Assembly: GCA_010015655.1 (NCBI GenBank) | Contig: ML976661.1 | Span: 702,354 to 766,353, forward strand | Length of the DNA stretch: 64,000 nt | DNA from: Bimuria novae-zelandiae CBS 107.79 | Lineage: Eukaryota > Ascomycota > Dothideomycetes > Pleosporales > Didymosphaeriaceae | Reading direction: 5' to 3' | Shown here: in pieces, positions 1 to 10,739 of the stretch | Layout: every line of letters starts with the position of its first letter | How positions within the stretch are numbered: position 1 is the stretch's first letter | Translations under genes and position numbers: made by a program | Notes under the pieces: generated by a model | The model's database searches: none | Told to the model about the DNA's origin: nothing | The model's input: only the letters and a program-made list of their open reading frames with translations

Positions 1-99
1 GTCAGTGGGAGTGCCTACTGTGGTGTTGTTGGCCTGAGCGCCTCACGTGACCTCGGTTAGCGCACTGTATATAGTCTCACTCGATAGCTTTAATACACT

Positions 100-304
100 T
101 TAAGCTCTCCGTTCGACAATGGTTACTCCTACCCTTACTTTGTTGCTACTCACCTTTCTGAGAGTACTACACCTGTCTGGGACTAGCATTGTTTGTGCCT
201 GCGCACCTATACCTTCTGTAGCTCCTAGATAGTACAACCTCAGTTCAATCCCATAATCTTTTCTACTGCGTACTGTCCGCTCAGCGCTCTGCCTCACCGC
301 GACA
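100..304 (+). repeat. Diverged LTR fragment, related to Copia family A
   Basis: The segment matches the 205-bp LTR of the elements at 2583-8070 and 36338-41841 (plus-strand sense of the latter). The shared core at about 170-265 includes CTGGGACTAGC, TTGTTTGTGCCTG and CTTCTGTAGCTCCTAG, and it ends with the same CACCGCGACA terminus at 304. It is clearly less AT-shifted than the other copies. The left part (before about 150) aligns poorly, so the true start is uncertain and no target-site duplication was found. Bases 1-99 show nothing I can assign. Confidence 0.6.
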
Positions 305-365
305 TCATATACTCCTAATATCTTTCATCGACTATGACAAACAAGCGCTAACGATTCAGCGGTAG

Positions 366-692
366 CTCTCACCGACGTACCCCTTACACAATTATTACGA
401 CCCTCCTCCGTATGATGAGACGGCCCCGCCATCGTATGACACGCGACCCCAAGGATCTACTGCTCCTGTGACGCTGGTGGATATTAGGCAAGTTTTATCC
501 ATCCAGCCTGTTCACACAGATGTAGAAGGCTCCCCCGGTGAGCGGCTGCGCAAACGTCGCGAACGGAGAGTCGTTGTAGAGGTGGTGTATCGCCTTTGTG
601 TGGCAGTGTGTTGTGTAGCGAGGATGGCGGTGGGGATTTACTTTGGCGTGAAGACAAAGAGGGAGGTGAGTCGAGAGTTGATTGTTGTTTAG
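366..692 (+). pseudogene. 3' exon of a small single-pass membrane protein with PPxY-type motif (5' end missing)
   Basis: The open frame from 366 to the stop at 690-692 gives 108 residues. It starts just after a plausible intron end: a GCTAAC branch-like site at 347-352 and TAG at 363-365. The earlier CAG would put a stop in frame. The N-terminal part holds DPPPYDETAPPSYD, a Pro-Tyr motif seen in small fungal membrane or adaptor proteins. A basic stretch (RLRKRRERR) follows, then a hydrophobic segment of about 22 residues and a basic tail. No upstream exon is visible because the LTR fragment at 100-304 sits where it should be. I therefore read it as a gene truncated by a retroelement; a short intact gene with an unrecognised first exon is the alternative. 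Family unknown. Confidence 0.35.
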
Positions 693-1094
693 GGCGGGGG
701 AATGCGGGAGAGGGGTGTTGCTAACGTGTGTACAGCGGTGTAAGCCACGGTTTGGGAGTAAGCATGGTTGTTGATGCCTACGAGGACAGCTCGTTTGTTT
801 CTTTACTGAAGAAGAAGGGACGACCGGGGAATAAGTTTAGCATAGTTTGGGGTAGAAGGTGTAGGTCAGACAGACTGGGTTATACGTGTGGTCGAGAGTG
901 AGGGGTCGCTGGAGGACGATGTTATGATGATCCCCAAGAGATGGACCATGCTGACGAGCAAATAACCTTTTTCGTGCTTAAAGTGTGGCTTACCTCGTTA
1001 TACTTATTACACCTAATAAAGCAGTTAAGGAGGTTATTTAGACGACCTCTTCGAGAAAGGCTCATCTGCGATGCATCAAAAGTGACGTTGACAG
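693..1094. other. No gene seen
   Basis: The base composition is mixed, and the small frames here lack codon bias or recognisable motifs. The end runs into the first copy of the ~31-bp motif. Confidence 0.4.
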
Positions 1095-1391
1095 AACCTC
1101 TCGTCGCCGCTAAAGATTGCAGTGTAAGAGCTTGAGCGGCCACTAGGATGCTTGCACGGCTGATACTGCTTCTAATTGGTAGAGATGCTTTGAAACACAA
1201 ACTGTATCTCTCATTGGCCAGACACACGAGCTTGTAGGCCACCGAACCTCTCGTTGCCGCTAAAGATTGCAGTGAAGAATTGCGAGGGCCACTCAGACGC
1301 TTACACAGCTAACTCCGTCCGCGATTGGTCGGCGCGCCATCATGCACGTTTTCCTTTTTCAATTGGTCAGTTACATGGGCATGTAGGCTGC
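1091..1391. repeat. Two tandem ~150-bp units, each headed by the ~31-bp motif
   Basis: Motif copies begin at 1095 and 1245, exactly 150 bp apart. The following sequence is also duplicated in degraded form: GCGGCCACTAGGATGCTT against GAGGGCCACTCAGACGCTT, and ATTGGTAGAGATG against ATTGGTCGGCGCG. The motif part is far better conserved than the rest of the unit. A further motif copy lies at 1762-1791. The same motif forms the array at 18741-19714. Confidence 0.6.
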
Positions 1392-1761
1392 TTTGTAAGA
1401 CCTCACCTACCCATGTCCTTTCAGCCTCACCACGTTCCCGAAATCACTAAATTGTCAGCCACATCGCAAGCCTACGGAACCAAGCCGAGAGAACAAGACT
1501 CGTCAGATTACAGAATTATGAGAGAAGCAAGAGTACTACTTGGAGACTGAATCAAACGTGGAAGGAACTTTTAATTAAAGATCAGTACCTGTATGGGTCC
1601 TATGGTATTATTCGAAATTGACTATGACAATAACAGAACTACATTTCCAGCAGGACCGGATAGAGGTAGTGGTGAACGTATACACCTCGGCGCATTCATT
1701 AATATCTAAGTTCTTCGTGGAATGTGCCTTCGTTTTAGTCAAGGCGGATAAAGCATTATTG

Positions 1762-1791
1762 AACACCTCGCCCGCGCTAGAGATTGCAGTG
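1762..1791 (+). repeat. Isolated copy of the ~31-bp motif
   Basis: It reads AACACCTCGCCCGCGCTAGA followed by GATTGCAGTG and matches the array consensus with two or three changes. The surrounding 1392-1950 has no supported gene. Confidence 0.6.
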
Positions 1792-1949
1792 AAATTCTCT
1801 TTTAGGAAATGTATGTTAGGATCCAACATGACATGAGGCGGGTATCGGCACTTATCTGTGCGCCTAGGCCAAGCATCCTGACTCAGCCTGGAATCCCAAA
1901 GATACCCTTAGCATCTAGGACTCTAGGATAATATAGGACTCTAAGATCT

Positions 1950-2193
1950 CTAGGACTATACCTATATATAAGAGCGTAAAGATATACTCTTATCTTCGTG
2001 TTTAATCTATTTATTAATATATTATTTAAATTTAACTTAGGCTCATATTAATTTAATTATAACGTATATTACTTTTAATACTAACGCCCTTATTAGTACG
2101 TGCAAGCTATTAATACTCCTTCCCTGCCTATCGTACTCCTGCCCGAGAACCAACCCTAGCCACCTTTGGGACCAGCTACCCCGAAGCTTAACA
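1950..2193. repeat. RIP-degraded LTR remnant, same family as the solo LTR at 51454-51914
   Basis: The end of this stretch aligns with the reverse complement of the solo LTR at 51454-51914. Shared blocks are GCAAGCTAT, TACTCCTGCCCGAGAACC and the CTTAACA terminus at 2193. The middle matches at ATCTTCGTGTTTAATC against ATATTCGTGTTCAATC. Differences are mainly C-to-T and G-to-A. The left limit is approximate, and a target-site duplication could not be shown. Bases 2194-2582 hold AT-rich sequence with no feature I can name. Confidence 0.5.
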
Positions 2194-2582
2194 GAGAATA
2201 AACCGGAACAGCACTTTACTTAATCACTCTTCTCATACTTCTCATACCACTCCTTGACTCCTGGAAGGAAATCTGGGTGTGGTTTTTATTACTAAATTAC
2301 TAAATATCACTCCTTAAAACAGGGGTAAAAACAGAGCTAACTTCGAATAAAGACTAGCTTTTTACAAACTCTCCTGGGCTTTTAGAGGAGCCCCATTCAC
2401 TAGAGCCGCCCTAAGGTGGCCTACCTCCCTGTCGACGTAGTGAAGTATGGCATAAGGCTACGCTGTCATTTTTTGTCCTAGCCACCCAACATGCAATCGT
2501 TAGCGTTGGCGAGAAGCTAAAGGTCTTACCTTAGCAATTGAGTGGACTGTATGTCTCGAAGCTCGCGAAGCTCCAAAGTTAA

Positions 2583-2787
2583 TATCGCGATAAGCAGAGC
2601 TGGACAGTACGCAGGAAAATTAAAGGATTAAACTAAGGTTATACTATCTAGGAACTACAGAAGGTATAGGTGCACAGGCACAAACAACGCTAGTCTTAGA
2701 TAGGTGTCATGCTATTAGAAAGGTAAGCTACAGTCAAGTAAGGGTAGCTACAACTATCGCACAGAGAAAGAGCTATAAACCGTGACA
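2583..2787 (-). repeat. LTR of Copia family A copy 1 (downstream LTR)
   Basis: It begins TATCGCGATAAG, a RIP-altered form of TGTCGCGGTAAG, and ends CCGTGACA. It is the 3' LTR because the coding strand is minus. The purine-rich run next to it (CCCCCCAGCTAGC on the plus strand just after 2789) fits the polypurine tract. Confidence 0.85.
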
Positions 2788-2829
2788 CACCCCCCAGCTA
2801 GCGTGGACGCCCAGGTAGGGAGTTAATGA

Positions 2830-5800
2830 CAGCTAATCAGTATTAGTGTATATAGATACCATCAAGATTGTTGCCATTAGTTTAACGCAGGCCCTTCAGA
2901 CACTTAGTAATATTAACAAGGCTAATTTAGCGGACGAAGTCTGTAAACTTCTGCTTAGGCAGGATCTTTGTAAGTCTATTAGCAGGTATATAGTTAGTAG
3001 GGACCTATTTAACGTTAATACAAGAGGCTTTAACTTCCTGTCGAATCTAGAGCTAGTAGATATTGACATGTTTAACCTTCGTATAAAGCTTGTCTTGCTA
3101 TTTAGTAACAATACTAACAGTCTGCTAATTATCACACCAGATAGTAGGTGTACAGTCGAGAGTAAGGTCGATACTAGAGAAGAATTGTATCCATTCTTCT
3201 ATCTACAAGCTAGCAAGTAATAGAGCCAGTAATTCAGATTCTATAGTTAATTTTGTAACTGTACGTTATACTATTAACTTCTAGTCGATTATTAGTCCTC
3301 TAAACTTAAAAGCATAGCCTTAAGAGCTTCAGCAAGTCTTAGGCTTGTTAGCGTATAAGGCGTTAGAAGATCTAAAGAAGAGAGGATCGCGATATATTAG
3401 ATTATTAAATAGATACTTAGCCATGTCCTGCGCGCTAAAAGAGGCCTCAAGTGCGAAAGCCTTCGTGCTGAGCAGGTATCGCCAGGTCTAGCGTATCTTT
3501 AAGACATAAGACTGTCCTAGGTTAGTAAAATGGCAAGCGAACACAACGTGCGTTCAAGCAACGTTAGGTCTACCCTAAACAGCGATGTATGCGAGAGAGC
3601 CAACTAGTTACTAATAGAGCTTTATTTAAGTAATTTTAGGCTCCTTAATAGACTACAGTAGCTAGTTCTCTACTAGTAGAATGTCTAGAGCCTTACTTAT
3701 AGCTTCAATGCTAAATTAAGCGCATACCTTGTTAATAAACGCGTCCTAGACTAGCCACGTCTTATATAGGGCTCGATCGCGTATAATGCGGATTCTAAGA
3801 AACTAGGTAAGGTCTCCCATAGCTTTAATGTTGTATAGGTCCACCAGATCCTTCTTAAAAGACCTATGGTGATAGGTATTAGACTGATGATATGCCATAA
3901 CAATGTCGTTAATATAAACGAATAGGATGAGCCAGCGGCTTATGTATAAGTAAGGAAAGCCTTCAACTAGCTTTAGACCTAGCTTAACAAGTTGTCGACG
4001 TAGTTTGTTATACTATAGTAGTAATGACTCCTTTAGGCCGTACAGGGCGCGGAGCACTAGCATAATCTCGCCTTTAGTATGGCGGAATAGCTTAGGTGTT
4101 TCAGCGTATAGCTTCCGATCAATCTTAGCGTTCAGGAAGGCAGTAGGAACATTATACTACTTTAGCTCTAGATTAAAGTAATTAGTAATTATAATAAAAG
4201 CGTAAAAGTTACAAATCGCGAGTGTAGCAGCGTACGTATTATTAAGCAGAGCTTAAAGATCTCCCCAAATAATAAGTCGAGCCTTAAACCGTGAGAGGTA
4301 TCCATCTTCGTCGATTTTATACGTAAATACCCACATTAGTAGTAGCACCTTAGCGTCTGTAGTGGCCTTTATTTTTATAGTCTTTTTAAAGACTTCTTTA
4401 GCGCGTAGAGCTTGCTATTTAACCTCTATAGCGCGTTAGAATTAATTACTAAACATGTGTGTATTAAGCTACTTTACTACCTTAGGTAAAGGTGGCAGCT
4501 AAGACTAATAAATTCTTAGTATTTTATCTATAGTAGGTATAGTGCGAATCTTGGTCGAGAATGCACGGAGATAGTTAATAAGAGGTATAGCTCCTAGCGC
4601 TATAGTGTATGTATAAATTATAAAATTATTAAGATCTTTCTGCTTTTGATTGCGTTTGCCAGTGAGGATAAGACTTGTATTATTTAGATCTAGGTTAATA
4701 TCTTGTGGAGCTCTCTCGCCGCGTTGGCGATAGCCCTTAGGTACTTTATTACTCTTAGGAGTCTGATTGCTTGTGGCAGTAGATATTGTAGGTCTAGGGG
4801 TAGGTAGCTATTACTGTGTTAATTTAAATGCGTGTTGCTATATTAATTCAAATGCGTTATTAGTCTGTTCACCCCCCACCTGGGAGCCTGCAGCTCCTGA
4901 AGCTAAGGTCGTAGGTGTTTCTACTAGGCGGCGACGTTAACGAGTAGTTAATAAATCTTTAATACTAATATTATTATGTTAATATTCTTCTAAATATTTA
5001 AGTAGTTTAATTACCTCTTCGAGCACTAACCCTAATGCATACCTATCTATTTTATTAAAGAAGAGTGTAGGTTCGAATACGACGTCGCGGGTGACGATAA
5101 CAGTGTCTTTTATAGGTAGCTAAATACAGAAGATATTAGTGCCTTAGTAGCTAACAAGGTGGCTAATTAGAGTGCGTGATTTAAGCTTGTTAGTAGCTTT
5201 TAGATTACAGTTATAGACGTAGGCGCGACAGCCAATAGGCCTTATATAAGTAACGAGTGGCTTTCGTCCCCATACGACCTCGTATGGCGTTTTCCAGCCT
5301 AGTGCTTTTGTGGGCGTGCGGTTAAGGATGTACGCGGTAGTGCAATACATCTCATGTAATAGGTTCTTTAGCAGGTTGGCGTGTATGCGCATAGCGCGAG
5401 CTCGCTACGTAAGTACTCCGCCAGCGCGTTCGATTAGTCCATTTGGCTCCTTTGTTCCGGCTGGTGCTGGCTTATACAGCATACCCAGCTCTTCTATTAT
5501 GTTAATAAAATCGTTTCCAAATCCTTTCTTGTTGTTGCATCAAATAGTAACTACGTTAGCGTTATACACGCGCTAAATCCTTCGTATTAAAGATATAAAC
5601 TAACGTATAAGAGTTAATTTATCCTTACGGCGTATTGTGGCGATCTCATGCCACTTTAAGTATTTATCTATAGAGTGTAGGGCGTATTTGCTGCCATCGA
5701 TGCATTCCTCTCCCACAGGGACAATATAAATAATGTCTATTGCAATTTAATAGAATAGTTATTATGCACGGCTCTCAGCCGGGCGTCTTAAGATAATATA

Positions 5801-7687
5801 AGTCATTCGAGCTTTAATACATGTTTAATAGAGATAGTCTATGTATTCTTTTATTAGTTAAACGCTAGTAACGTTTGCCTCTAGTTATTTAACTGCCTTA
5901 TAGCCCAGGTGGCCCCAGATCTAATATGCAACACGTTAGTTAACAACGTTAGTTAGCTTTAGTGCGTACGACGGGCGATATAATACTCTAAACGTACTTA
6001 ATAGTAGGTGTAGAAGCGATAACGGCGGTCGGCGTAATAGCTTAGCATTAATTAGCTAGTGTCCTCTATTGTACTCGAGTTATGCGATGACGTAGGACGG
6101 TTAATACATGTATAGGACATCGCGGCCAGAGTCAAAGTGGATAGACTCTATACGATAGCAAGCGAGTCCCAAAACGCTTGTAAGAAAGCCTTCGACGTAC
6201 GCGACGTGCGTTAGCTCTAGCGTCTATAGTCTATATAGTGTACAAGCGACGAGTTTCATCGTGCCCCAAGCCGTAATAAGGATGTGGCTATTACCAGTAT
6301 AGAGGTAGCAACGCTTCGGATTGTCGTTCATCCTCTTCCAGCCGTGCCATGACTCTGTATTGATAACGTGGGTGTTCGACCCTGGATCAACGATCCATCA
6401 ATTAAGAAGCTCAGTCTTGTTAGTGTTATCTCTAACTATCACTGTAAGCTCTCCTTTAGGCTCAGTATTAGTGTCTATCGTGATCACGTTCGAGTCGTCG
6501 TTCGATTGCTCCTCGAGAGATTCGATTTCGAGAGAATCAGGTTAATTGAAACTCATGTGTGATAGGCTAACAACTGCCACAAATATACTACTATCCTTAG
6601 CAGGAGCTTGGCCATTGTTAATTCGTAACGATATAGTGTTCTAAGGTTGTTAGGCTACCTATTTAGCTAGAGCAGTCTCTATGCGCTTATTAACCTTAGG
6701 ATTCTTTTATGCTTCTTTAACCTTCTGCACAGCCTTAGTAGTAGGCTAATAGTCCTTCGGACGTTGTAGGTTTTATAGGTTAAGAATAAAGCAATTAGTG
6801 TACTAGTGCCTCTTCTCGTAGACATAGTTTCTAGATGGCTTGTCTTGGTCACAACTGCTACCTTGGCTATCGGCATGTTTAGCATTAACTTGCCTTGTAA
6901 CTCTAAGCTCGGCAGCGGTTACCGCCAGGCCTGTTGAGTATGGCTTGGTGCGGCGTAGATATGTAGTCATCTCGGCGACGTACGTCTTTAGAGATAAGAT
7001 CTCGATAGTAGTGCCTCGCGCTTCATGCTTAAAGATCTCGCGCAGGCAGGAAGTGGCGTATTCCTAATTAATTACCTTACAGGCAATAAGGAAGTCCTCC
7101 TATAGTTAATTACTATTAGTTTTAGGCAAGCTAACAGCCTTGCCCTAAGCTATAATATATACCTAGTCTAATAGCTATTACTTAATTTTCTTTATAGCTC
7201 GTGGCGCAGTCTTAAGAGCGTTATACTTATTAGTAAGCTCGCGATAGCGTGTCGCGTCTATAAGATAAAAGAACTTTTTAAGTGTAACTAGTTAGTTATA
7301 CGGGGTATTATAATCCTTAATTAAGTGTATGTAACGTGTAGTAATTATCTTACTAATATCTATATTTAGGTTAGCTAGTGCCTTTATTTAAGTGCGGTAC
7401 TTAGTGCGGCGGCGTTCCTATTAATTATATTCTTATTAATAGGATTCTTAATTATTAGCGATAAGGTAAGAGAGCCTAGTAGCTTTAAGCTTATAATTAG
7501 TAAGTTAAGGCTTAATTAGCTCTTATAGCTTAGGGAGATTCTCCTTTGCTACATCAAAATTAATGTATTGCCAGAGGCCATGTCAATTAGCGACGTCTCG
7601 GCGAATAAACAACCAGGTAAACCAGTCGTCTAGTGTGTTTAGTATAATAGTGACACGCGTCACTGCGGGGTCGGACTTAGTAGCCAT
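2830..7687 (-). pseudogene. Degraded gag-pol of Copia family A copy 1
   Basis: The frame begins with ATG at 7687 (reverse strand); the first residues read MATKSDPAVTRV. It continues through gag. The integrase region is readable at 5144-5392, where YILNRTPTKALGWKTPYEVV is the typical Copia integrase C-terminal block. Reverse transcriptase lies at about 4000-4300, and RNase H should lie nearer the left LTR. Domain order (integrase before reverse transcriptase) places it in Ty1/Copia. TAA and TAG codons occur every few dozen bases, most explained by CAA/CAG-to-TAA/TAG or TGG-to-TAG changes. Small open frames on the plus strand here are antisense shadows. Confidence 0.8.
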
Positions 7688-7865
7688 TATAGAGGCTATA
7701 GTCGACTGTATTAATAGATCCAGGCAGAGATCCTAGTATGTGCGTTGTAAGAACGCGGTAACAGGTGCGTTGTAAAGAACGCGGTATAGCAACGTGCAGC
7801 TCGTGTGTTAAGTGACGTTATAGCAGCAGGTGAGAACAATCTAAAGTGCAAGCCGGGCTCATAAC

Positions 7866-8070
7866 TATCGCGGTAAGCAGAGCTGGACAGTACGCAGGAA
7901 AATTAAAGGATTGAACTAAGGTTGTACTATCTAGGAACTACAGAAGGTATAGGTGCACAGGCACAAACAACGCTAGTCCTAGATAGGTGTCATGCTATCA
8001 GAAAGGTAAGCTGCAGTCAAGTAAGGGTAGCTGCAACTATCGCACAGAGAAAGAGCTATAAACCGTGACA
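7866..8070 (-). repeat. LTR of Copia family A copy 1 (upstream LTR)
   Basis: It is the same length as its partner and less mutated: the seven differing sites carry G or C here. As the 5' LTR it lies upstream of the Gag start at 7687. Confidence 0.85.
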
Positions 8071-8090
8071 GTTGATGTCTCAGCTTTGTT

Positions 8091-8125
8091 AATCTCTTCG
8101 TTGGGGCTTAAAATTGCAGCACTTG
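8091..8125 (+). repeat. Degenerate copy of the ~31-bp motif next to the Copia insertion
   Basis: It reads CTCTTCGTTGGGG followed by CTTAAAATTGCAG. This is closest to the array member at 18930-18958 (CTCTTTGTTGGGG and CAAAAGATTGCAG). It sits 20 bp outside the right LTR and about 150 bp downstream of the transporter stop codon. Confidence 0.5.
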
Positions 8126-8272
8126 AGTGAAAGAGCTCTATGAAGTTTCGCCAAATGATAATGCGCACGACAAAAGAAGAATACTCGTAAGCCTTGCTTC
8201 TTAAATTAAAGTAACAAGATCCTACCATAGGTAGTGTCTGAATTTTCTGCAAGCCTGAAGCATTTACAAACC

Positions 8273-9721
8273 TTAAGCTGTCGCCCTTTTCTGTCGCGGT
8301 AGGAGCATCCAGGATACCGTAATTGCTACAAGCAGCGCTAGTATGAAGGGTTGCAATGTTTTCACACCATGCGGACCCGCAATGGCTCCAGCGACAAAAG
8401 GTAGGATTGAACCACCGCCACCTGCAAATGCAGACGCGAAACCAATCCCCGGTGTGTGAAGATGCTTCGGTAATAGTCTAGCTCCAACCACAATCGCGCC
8501 TGGAAACAGAGGACCGGTGAAGAAGCCGAGAAGCGCAACCATGACGGCTGAAAGCACGAAACTGGGGACTAGCCAAAAAATGAGCTGTATCCCAACCGAG
8601 ATGACAAGATAGAAGCTTATTGCAAGGCGCTCTCCTATCCGCGTCGCTTTGTTAGCGTTCCCGACCGCTAGAAGAGAGGTGTATGATTGAAACGCACCAA
8701 GCCACTCGTTGACAAGGCCCAGAGCGAGGCGCCCAACCGTAACGCCTGCCCAGAATCCGGTAGCGACGTAGCCGGAGGTGCCCTGGCTTCCGCTCCGTTC
8801 ATGTATCATGAAGTCCACAATCCATCCTCCGATAGAGACTAGAAGAAGGGTCAGTTTGGCAGCCGCAGGCGTCGTTACGAGATAGCAGCTCACCTTCAAC
8901 CCCCATATAGACAAACAGAAAGAGGGCAATCATCCATGTGACCTTGTTGCTAACGGCCTCTGAGGTCCTAGACTTCCCACTTGAGCTTGACTTGGGGTTC
9001 TTGATACGGAACTGTTGTGCATCTTCCGTCCAGAACAAGGATGCACAAGCCAACTCGAGTGTCGCTGCACCGACTAGAGTCCAGTAGAAATTCCACCAAC
9101 CAAGCCCTGCCCCAATCATATTTGTTGCGACAGTTGGGCTGAGCGTGGCACCAAGGCCATAGAAAGCGTGCAGTAAACCCATGAGCGCGTTGGCGTTCGC
9201 CATGTCACTAATCCATGCATTCCAAGCAGCGTCGAGAAGACCGTTTCCGAGACCGACGAAGATATAGAACACAAGGTAGGCCGCGAAGTGGGGCGGGTGG
9301 ACAGCCATGACGATGAAAGAGATGAGGTGGCACAGAGAACCGATAATCGCAATGCCGCGCTGCCCCAGTGACATAGAGATCTTGGAGACGATGATAGTCG
9401 CAATGGTGTACCCGAAGAAGGGAGTCATGAAAAGTAAGGATACCACCGTGTTGGAGAGATTAAAGTTCTCGCGGATCTATCAAAATTAGCTTATAATGCC
9501 GATGAGGTTTCGAAGTTCGCGAACAAGATACGCACAGGAGGAACGAGAACTCCATAGACTCCATCGCTAGCGCCGACGAGGCTGAACGTGATAAAGGTAG
9601 CCGCTACGCGCCATTTGTTGATGGGAGGATCGTTCCACTTTTGCTGTACAAGCGCATGGGGCTCTTCTGCCGCTGGCGGAATGTTCTGCAATTCGTGTGC
9701 ATCAGGTGCTGGAGAAGACAT
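8273..9721 (-). CDS. Major facilitator superfamily transporter, fucose-permease/BSC6-like (444 aa)
   Basis: I assemble three exons: 9721-9536, 9476-8894 and 8838-8273 (complement). The introns are 59 and 55 bp, both GT..AG, and all phases fit to give 444 residues. The start is at 9721 and the N-terminus is cytosolic and hydrophilic (about 45 residues). The first helix carries the GASDGVYGVLVPP segment, followed by IRENFNLSNTVVSLLFMTP and about eleven further hydrophobic segments. The MGVEVSIGGW and GYVATGFWAGVTVGR segments in the second half are typical of fungal fucose-permease-like MFS proteins. Substrate is unknown; sugar or small-solute import or export at the plasma membrane is the family expectation. 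The frame is intact although a RIP-degraded Copia ends only 203 bp downstream. Confidence 0.88.
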
Positions 9722-9995
9722 TTTGGCGGAGATGGTACGCCTTGAAAGTAACTGGATGCGGAATTTTATAAGTGCTACTATGAGGTGAGATGAACGGTTT
9801 TCGTCAACTAGAAGAAGTACGGGTTTCAGGATTTCTTTTTATTGTCGTTAACTGTGGTCTGGGCAGGCAGGACAATCAACAAGCTATATTACTATCTGCG
9901 AAAAGAGTGGAGTGAGGAGTCTGTCGAGGAAGAAAGGAGCGGGCAGGAGCTTTATCTTGAAGTAAGTGGTCTGTGCACCTAGAAGGAACCTTCTA
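9722..9995. promoter_or_regulatory. Upstream region of the transporter gene, cut short by a TIR element
   Basis: Only 274 bp separate the transporter start from the TA-flanked inverted-repeat element at 9996, so the native promoter may be truncated. I see no convincing TATA box or further gene here. Confidence 0.3.
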
Positions 9996-10154
9996 CGAAG
10001 GAGCTCGTATTTATTGAGTCACCACCAGAGCTTGGCATGCGGGGCACCCAAACAAATATCCACCCACCATACAATTTTGTATAGAGACAAGATATTTTAT
10101 CCCCCGCATGGTCAAAATCTACCGCACACAGGCTATATAGAAATGGCTAATCGG
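9996..10154 (+). repeat. Left terminal inverted repeat
   Basis: It pairs with 18050-18205. Near-identical blocks include GCATGCGGGGCACCC and CCACCCACCATACAATT. A few transitions distinguish the two ends, for example ATGGTCAAAATCTACC here against ATGGCCAAAATCTGCC at the other end. Confidence 0.85.
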
Positions 10155-10394
10155 AGCTTTACTCCGACTTCTAACGAACACTAAAGGAGATTAGATTTAT
10201 ATATAGATTTATATAAAGACTTGTAGTTTTTTAATAAAACTACTTAATAATTAAGCTTTAAGAGGTATCTTTTAATATAATTATTTAATAGTGCTATAAG
10301 TACTTTTACTAGCACTTAGGACGCTCCTCTAGCCTACATAAAGGTAGCCTACACGTCTTATAGCCAAAGCTACTGCGCGGAGTACGTGGAGGAG

Positions 10395-10686
10395 TGTCAG
10401 ATTGGAAGGGTAATCTGATAAGATGAAAAGATAATAATTGATTGAGATGAATTGAGGTATGAATTGTGTGTGCTTGTCTCTAAGAGGTCTGGGACTTTGC
10501 CTTTTATCTTTGGGTTGCCTGCCTAGATATCCCTTGCTTTATTCCTTACTTTATCCTTGCTTTATTCCTTGCTTCATTCCTTGCGTCATTCCTTGCGCGT
10601 TAAGCGAGGGTAGAATGCAAGGGCGGAATATACAGGCGTAAGTGCGCCAGCCTCCTTGCAGATACAAAGGACTATATAATTAGACA
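10395..10686 (-). repeat. LTR of Copia family B (292 bp, downstream)
   Basis: It runs TGTCAGATTGG to TTAGACA. Near 10532-10598 it holds a tandem run of 12-bp CCTTGCTTTATT-like units, one unit fewer than the partner LTR. Confidence 0.9.
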
Positions 10687-10739
10687 CACCCCCTTAGCTT
10701 AGGCCTATCCTCAAGCTAGACCTTTCGCATTTGTCTATT

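Larger units (their letters stand above)
2583..8070 (-). mobile_element. Copia-type LTR retrotransposon, family A copy 1 (RIP-inactivated)
   Basis: This is a 5,488-bp element bounded by two 205-bp LTRs (2583-2787 and 7866-8070). It is flanked by GTTAA on the left and GTTGA on the right, a 5-bp target-site duplication with one transition. The coding strand is minus. The LTRs differ at seven positions by my count, all transitions, and in every case the left LTR carries A or T. That is one-sided RIP rather than clock-like decay. The interior is TpA-rich with stops in all frames, so it cannot move by itself. A second copy lies at 36338-41841 on the other strand. Confidence 0.9.

Noticed and set aside
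2846..3220. 124-codon plus-strand frame inside Copia copy 1
   Set aside because: The element codes on the minus strand, and the homologous part of copy 2 (41216-41497) gives the same frame in antisense. It is a shadow of degraded pol.
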